Assembly: GCA_026988445.1 (NCBI GenBank)
Contig: JALSLF010000492.1
Coordinates: forward strand, 1-9,713
Length of the DNA stretch: 9,713 nucleotides
Direction of reading: 5' to 3'
DNA from: Bacteroidales bacterium
GTDB lineage: Bacteria; Bacteroidota; Bacteroidia; Bacteroidales; NBLH01
A program made the position numbers and the translations under genes. Positions 6,561 to 9,713 of the stretch are shown here, piece after piece (positions within the stretch are counted from its first letter, which is position 1; each line of letters starts with the position of its first letter). The notes under the pieces were generated by a model. That model searched no databases, had not been told where the DNA came from, and saw only the letters and a program-made list of their open reading frames with translations.

Positions 6561-7772
6561 ATGAGAATTCTGATTGTAGATGATGAGCCGATTAACGTAC
6601 TTTTGCTTGAGAGTTTGTTGAAAAGCAAATATGATACAGACTCGGCAGAGAACGGTTTGGAAGCTTACAAAAAAATAACAGAAAATCCACCGGACATAGT
6701 ACTTTTGGATGTACTTATGCCTTATATGGACGGTTTTGAAACGCTCGAAAAAATAAAAAAAAATAAAAATCTTTCAAACATCATCGTAATAATGGTAACT
6801 GCAAAAGTGGAAAAAGATGATGTAAAAAAAGCCATGCAATTGGGTGCAGACAATTATATAAAAAAACCCATAGATGCCACCGAACTTTATACAAAAATAG
6901 ATATACACGCCCGTTTAAAACAAACTGAAGATCAAGTAAATGAATATCAAGTATATGCCAATATTCATGAAAGCATGATTACGGCACAACGAATCCAGCA
7001 ATCATTACTTCCTGATAAACAGAGTTTTTCACGTATTTTTCCAAACTCATTTACTTTATTCAAACCTCGTGATTTAATAGGTGGCGATTTTTATTTTATC
7101 GCTCAAAAATTAAATAAAAAATTTATTTGTGTTTCTGATTCAACCGGTCATGGAGTACCTGCTGCACTTATTTCAATTTTAGCATATATGGGTTTAAATT
7201 ATATTGTTCATAAAAACAATGTAACCAGTCCTTTGCAAGTTGCCCATAATCTGCGAGCCGAATTAATTAACCATTTAGCACGCTCTACCGATACTTATGC
7301 ATCCGGTAACGGGCTTGATGCTGCTTTTTGCGAGTACAATGAATTGGATAACACACTTAATTTTGTAGGTGCGGGTCGCCCCATAATTATTGTTCGTAAA
7401 GAAAAAAACTATTTGCTTGTAAACGGGCAAAAAGTAAATGCTTTAATGCATAAAGATGATTATCACCTTTTTTATATTCGCGGTGATTTTGTTTCATTAG
7501 ATATTGAACCGGAAATGGGCGTTTTGAATAATCATGAAATCCAGTTAGAAAATGAAGATACTGTATATTTGTTTTCTGATGGGATAACCGACCAATTTGG
7601 AGGTTCAGAAGAAAAGAAATTTTCCAAAAAGAAACTAATGAACTTGCTTTTAGAAAGCCAAAGCAAATCTTTAAAATCACAAAAACTAATTTTATATAAA
7701 GAATTAGAACGCTGGACTCAAAACCATGCTCAAACCGATGATATTGTAATTATTGGTATAAAATTTTCTTAA
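6561..7772 (+). CDS. response regulator with PP2C/SpoIIE-type serine phosphatase output domain
   Basis: The 403-residue cytoplasmic protein has two domains. Residues 1-118 are a receiver: acidic pair D7-D8, phospho-acceptor D50 in LLDVLMP, T80, and K102 in IKKP. A helical linker at about 119-150 (EYQVYANIHESMITAQRIQQSLLP) is the usual signalling helix before this phosphatase class. Residues 155-403 are the PP2C/SpoIIE domain with metal-binding acids: GGDFY (D176), SDSTGHGVPAAL (D193), GLDAAF (D253), LFSDGITDQFGG (D340, D344) and QTDDIVIIGI (D393, D394). Phosphorylation of D50 by a histidine kinase is expected to switch dephosphorylation of a Ser/Thr target, often an anti-sigma antagonist (STAS). 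Neither a kinase nor an STAS protein is in the window, so partners are unknown. The ATG at 6561 directly opens the receiver's first strand (MRILIVDDEP), which fixes the start. Confidence 0.93.
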   Translation: MRILIVDDEPINVLLLESLLKSKYDTDSAENGLEAYKKITENPPDIVLLDVLMPYMDGFETLEKIKKNKNLSNIIVIMVTAKVEKDDVKKAMQLGADNYIKKPIDATELYTKIDIHARLKQTEDQVNEYQVYANIHESMITAQRIQQSLLPDKQSFSRIFPNSFTLFKPRDLIGGDFYFIAQKLNKKFICVSDSTGHGVPAALISILAYMGLNYIVHKNNVTSPLQVAHNLRAELINHLARSTDTYASGNGLDAAFCEYNELDNTLNFVGAGRPIIIVRKEKNYLLVNGQKVNALMHKDDYHLFYIRGDFVSLDIEPEMGVLNNHEIQLENEDTVYLFSDGITDQFGGSEEKKFSKKKLMNLLLESQSKSLKSQKLILYKELERWTQNHAQTDDIVIIGIKFS

Positions 7773-7844
7773 AAATATTATTTATAATAAAGTAATTTTA
7801 AAATAAGAAAACAATTAGAGTAAGTTTATTCAAAAACTAAAATC

Positions 7845-8255
7845 ATGAAATTTTCTCTTTTATTCTTTATTTTATTCATTGGATTAAAATCTTTTTCTCA
7901 ATCAAATCAAGAACTTGTAGTTCAAAATATTCCAATTTCATACGAAACAGAAAAGTCGAACTGCTATATAACGTCTATACTAACTATTGGAGATAAAACC
8001 TATGTTACTGTAGATTTTATTCAGATTAAAATGGTGGGTGTTGATGAAGAAGGTTTTGAAAAATACAAGGTTATTAATAATAATCCTAAAAAAAGAACCT
8101 ATTTAATTCCCAATGAAGATTGTTTAATATCTCCATACGACGGTAAAAAGACAATTGATGATATAATTGAAGAGGCAAAAGATAAAAATAACTGGTTCGT
8201 TATATCTGCATCTAAGGGTAAAGTTATTTCTTTGTATGTGAATGGGGCAGGATAG
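7845..8255 (+). CDS. small secreted protein of unknown function
   Basis: I do not recognise the family. The 136-residue protein has a clear signal peptide (hydrophobic residues 4-13, likely cleavage near FSQ at 17-19), so it should be exported. The mature part, about 117 residues, alternates beta-strand-like stretches (YITSILTIGDKTYVTVDFIQIKMVG) with an acidic helix (TIDDIIEEAKDK, 103-114) and a final strand (KVISLYVNG). Two cysteines (C40, C93) could form a disulfide. The gene lies 72 bases after the phosphatase gene on the same strand with no GC-rich hairpin between, so co-transcription is possible. It ends 12 bases from the stop of the convergent Crp/Fnr gene. The ATG at 7845 follows an A-rich leader and is the only start that gives an intact signal peptide. 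Confidence 0.7.
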   Translation: MKFSLLFFILFIGLKSFSQSNQELVVQNIPISYETEKSNCYITSILTIGDKTYVTVDFIQIKMVGVDEEGFEKYKVINNNPKKRTYLIPNEDCLISPYDGKKTIDDIIEEAKDKNNWFVISASKGKVISLYVNGAG

Positions 8256-8267
8256 TTTTTTAAAACC

Positions 8268-8969
8268 CTATTTTATACTGGCTAATTTCTTTAATGCCTG
8301 AATATTTACTATTTTAATTCTTCTTCCATTAACTTCAATATATTTATCCGACTTAAACTCTGATAATAAACGAATCACCGATTCAGTAGCGGTACCTACT
8401 ATATTGGCAATTTCTTCACGAGTTAAACTTACTTTTAAATAATTATCTTCATCCAGAGAAAAAGTATCCATAAGCAAAATAAGAACTTCTGCAAGTCGTT
8501 CACGAACCGTTTTTTGCGCAATATTTAATATAAATTTATTGGCTTCACCCAGCTCTTTCAAAGACAACCTCATCACCTGCATCGAAAAATCATTATTTTC
8601 TTTTATCAAACGCATAAATAAACCGGCAGGAACAAAACATAAAACCGAATCTTCTATTGCTTTTGCTGTTGTGCAAGCAAGTTCTTGGCTTAAAATAGAG
8701 CGATAACCTATAATATCTCCTTTCTGAGCGAATTTAACAATTTGTTCTCGCCCGTCAATTCCAGTTTTATAGAGTTTTATAATGCCTTTATTAACACAAT
8801 ATACACCGGCTATTCTATTTCGCTCTTGATAAATAACATTACCGCGCTTATAAAAATTACAGCCCTTCTCAAAGTTTAATATATCCAATTCACTTTCAGT
8901 TAATGAATTAAAAATAGAATTAAACGAAAAACAATCACCACATACCGGTAAATTCTCTAAGTCTTGCAT
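8268..8969 (-). CDS. Crp/Fnr-family transcriptional regulator
   Basis: The 233-residue DNA-binding regulator is cytoplasmic. Residues about 20-125 form the cyclic-nucleotide-like beta-barrel (GVYCVNKGIIKLYKTGIDGREQ, then GDIIGYRSILS), followed by the dimer helix (126-165). The C-terminal winged HTH is at 181-222 (SLTREEIANIVGTATESVIRLL). Aligned with E. coli FNR, E196 and R200 of the recognition helix correspond to the DNA-contacting E209 and R213, while FNR's S212 is I199 here. An N-terminal C10-x2-C13 pair plus C37, C58, C99 and C111 raise a possible Fe-S or redox role, but the spacing is not that of FNR. The cAMP-contacting residues of CRP are not evident. It is divergent from the OsmC-like gene and shares a 121-base region with promoters and palindromes, so control of that gene and of itself is a reasonable inference. 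Confidence 0.92.
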   Translation of the reverse strand: MQDLENLPVCGDCFSFNSIFNSLTESELDILNFEKGCNFYKRGNVIYQERNRIAGVYCVNKGIIKLYKTGIDGREQIVKFAQKGDIIGYRSILSQELACTTAKAIEDSVLCFVPAGLFMRLIKENNDFSMQVMRLSLKELGEANKFILNIAQKTVRERLAEVLILLMDTFSLDEDNYLKVSLTREEIANIVGTATESVIRLLSEFKSDKYIEVNGRRIKIVNIQALKKLASIK

Positions 8970-8979
8970 TTTTTAATTA

Positions 8980-8991
8980 TTGTAGGTACAA
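8980..8991. promoter_or_regulatory. palindrome TTGTA-N2-TACAA, candidate operator at the Crp/Fnr gene start
   Basis: TTGTAggTACAA has perfect 5-bp arms. It overlaps the proposed -7 element on the minus strand and sits 11 bases before the regulator's start codon, a position suited to autorepression. The arms are short, and chance occurrence is possible in AT-rich DNA. Confidence 0.35.
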
Positions 8992-9018
8992 AAATCAATT
9001 TTTTTTGCAATATACAAT
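8989..9018 (-). promoter_or_regulatory. possible promoter of the Crp/Fnr gene
   Basis: On the minus strand, ATTG (plus 9015-9018) is followed by 18 bases and then GATTTTTG (plus 8989-8996). Each box has one mismatch to TTTG / TAnnTTTG. The spacing equals that of the glnS and OsmC promoters. Confidence 0.45.
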
Positions 9019-9033
9019 ATTAAAGTATATTTG
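9004..9033 (+). promoter_or_regulatory. Bacteroidota-type promoter of the OsmC-like gene
   Basis: TTTG (9004-9007), 18 bases, then TATATTTG (9026-9033) matches the consensus fully. A transcript start near 9040 would leave about 50 bases of leader before ATG 9091. Confidence 0.75.
9009..9031. promoter_or_regulatory. inverted repeat AATATAC-N9-GTATATT, candidate operator
   Basis: Perfect 7-bp arms (9009-9015 and 9025-9031) surround a 9-base spacer that itself holds the palindrome AATATT (9016-9021). The site fills the spacer between the -33 and -7 boxes of the OsmC-like promoter and overlaps the -7 box. A bound dimer would therefore block transcription. It differs from the FNR (TTGAT-N4-ATCAA) and CRP consensus sites. 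Confidence 0.45.
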
Positions 9034-9090
9034 TAAAAATAAAAAACTCTATTTTATCATAAATTTAAAATAATAACTAAAGAAAGAAAT

Positions 9091-9513
9091 ATGAAAAGTT
9101 CAATTACAGCTACATGGAAAGATAAGATGGCTTTTGAAGTTGAGGTTGCAGGTCATAAAATAATGATTGATGCAAAAGAAGAAGTTGGAGGAGAAAACAG
9201 AGGACCGCAACCCAAACCTTTTATGTTGGTTGCTCTTGGAGGCTGCACAGCAATGGATGTAATATCTATTTTAAAAAAAATGCGTGTTGAATTGGATGAT
9301 TTTAAAGTACGTGTTGAAGGCGATATAACAGAAGAACATCCCAAACACTTTTATAAAATGAAAGTAATTTATGAATTTACCGGTAAAGATTTACCAATGG
9401 ATAAAATAAAAAAAGCGGTAAGCCTTTCGGAGGAAAGATATTGTGGGGTGAGCGCCAGTTATCGGAAAGCAATGGAGTTAAGTTCAGAAATTATTGTGCA
9501 CGATACTAAGTAA
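9091..9513 (+). CDS. OsmC/YhfA-like thiol protein (peroxiredoxin-fold family)
   Basis: The 140-residue protein belongs to the OsmC/Ohr superfamily and resembles E. coli YhfA. It has the two family cysteines, C52 in LGGCTAMDV and C118 in EERYCGVSAS, plus E114/E115 just before the second. The central segment PKPFMLVALGGCTAMDVISIL is the hallmark helix, and the N-terminal half forms the family's beta-sheet (WKDKMAFEVEVAGHKIMID). OsmC and Ohr reduce organic peroxides with a reactive Cys pair. The YhfA branch has no firmly assigned substrate, so peroxide detoxification here is inference. There is no signal peptide, so it should be cytoplasmic. The ATG at 9091 follows the A-rich leader aagaaagaaat. 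The divergent Crp/Fnr regulator next door suggests redox- or oxygen-linked control. Confidence 0.92.
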   Translation: MKSSITATWKDKMAFEVEVAGHKIMIDAKEEVGGENRGPQPKPFMLVALGGCTAMDVISILKKMRVELDDFKVRVEGDITEEHPKHFYKMKVIYEFTGKDLPMDKIKKAVSLSEERYCGVSASYRKAMELSSEIIVHDTK

Positions 9514-9542
9514 TAAATTGGTTCTACTACCATTTTAGTTTG

Positions 9543-9568
9543 TGCTTTGATATATTGCTTTGATATTT
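9543..9568. repeat. two tandem copies of a 13-bp unit (tgctttgatatat)
   Basis: Copies at 9543-9555 and 9556-9568 match at 12 of 13 bases and abut exactly. They lie in non-coding DNA 30 bases after the OsmC-like gene. The function is unknown. Confidence 0.6.
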
Positions 9569-9593
9569 CCACTAAATTCATAGCATAATTAAT

Positions 9594-9637
9594 AAATTAG
9601 ATAATTGGGAGTTAGATACTTTCCAATTATCTAATTT
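9594..9637. terminator. 15-bp perfect hairpin downstream of the OsmC-like gene
   Basis: AAATTAGATAATTGG (9594-9608) pairs perfectly with 9623-9637, with an inner G-T and A-T pair, leaving a 10-base loop. The T run after it is only four bases. It lies about 80 bases past the OsmC-like stop and 20 bases past the end of the probable minus-strand gene, so it may serve both. The loop repeats the arm motif TTAGATA (9612-9618), which could pair with TATCTAA (9628-9634) instead. Confidence 0.55.
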
Positions 9638-9656
9638 TCAAATATAAAGCATTCAT

Positions 9657-9713
9657 CTAATTATGAATATGCAAACTGTTTAAATTAGCATTATAATCGG
9701 CAACATATTGTAC
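9657..9713 (-). CDS. probable C-terminal end of a minus-strand gene (start outside window)
   Basis: On the minus strand an open frame runs from the window edge to TAG (plus 9657-9659), giving 18 residues: VQYVADYNANLNSLHIHN. Its composition and codons look coding. The hairpin at 9594-9637 lies just beyond its stop, as expected for a gene end. Eighteen codons are too few to exclude chance, and no family can be named. Confidence 0.35.
   Translation of the reverse strand, partial: VQYVADYNANLNSLHIHN

Noticed and set aside
6434..6628. Minus-strand 64-codon frame over the gap before the phosphatase gene
   Set aside because: It overlaps the receiver domain start, and its composition is that of AT-rich non-coding DNA.
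7387..7680. Minus-strand 97-codon frame within the phosphatase domain
   Set aside because: It is opposite conserved PP2C motifs, so a shadow.
7776..7789. TATTA-TTTA-TAATA hairpin after the phosphatase gene
   Set aside because: It has only A/T pairs and 5-bp arms, too weak to call a terminator.
9153..9344. Minus-strand 63-codon frame within the OsmC-like gene
   Set aside because: It is opposite the conserved Cys motif region and has no promoter or motif.

Overview
The window looks like chromosomal DNA from a member of the Bacteroidota. The DNA is strongly AT-rich. Most genes lack a clear Shine-Dalgarno and start after A/T-only leaders. Several genes are preceded by the Bacteroidota-type promoter (TTTG, about 18 bases, TAnnTTTG). 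Signal peptides end in the style typical of the phylum (AQG, FSQ). I infer the phylum but cannot name a genus.

Left part (1-1905): three genes for envelope or periplasmic proteins on the plus strand. They are the tail of a Spy/CpxP-like protein, an exported protein with four EF-hands built by duplication of a two-EF-hand unit, and a lipoprotein with a c-type haem motif plus a helical C-terminal domain. Strong hairpins follow each of the three, so they are neighbours of similar cell location rather than a clear operon. A small membrane-anchored protein of unknown function (1906-2262, minus) converges on them and shares the long hairpin at 1781-1839.

Middle part (2263-5285): two housekeeping genes, metF (methylenetetrahydrofolate reductase, plus) and glnS (glutaminyl-tRNA synthetase, minus). 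They converge on a bidirectional terminator at 3378-3410. The metF start is better placed at 2415, because the promoter element overlaps the longer reading.

Right part (5286-9713): a BCS1-like AAA ATPase with an unrecognised N-terminal half, a response regulator with a PP2C/SpoIIE phosphatase output domain, and a small secreted protein of unknown function, all on the plus strand. Then comes a Crp/Fnr-family regulator (minus) divergent from an OsmC/YhfA-like peroxiredoxin-fold protein (plus). The shared 121-base region between these two holds good promoters on both strands and two palindromes that are candidate operators. The last 200 bases hold a tandem 13-bp repeat, a 15-bp hairpin and probably the tail of a further minus-strand gene.

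I see no tRNA, rRNA, CRISPR array, transposase or integrase. No gap between genes exceeds about 200 bases. I do not find a clear new multi-gene system. The items most worth a second look are the AAA ATPase/phosphatase neighbourhood, the Crp/Fnr-OsmC divergent pair and the haem lipoprotein.
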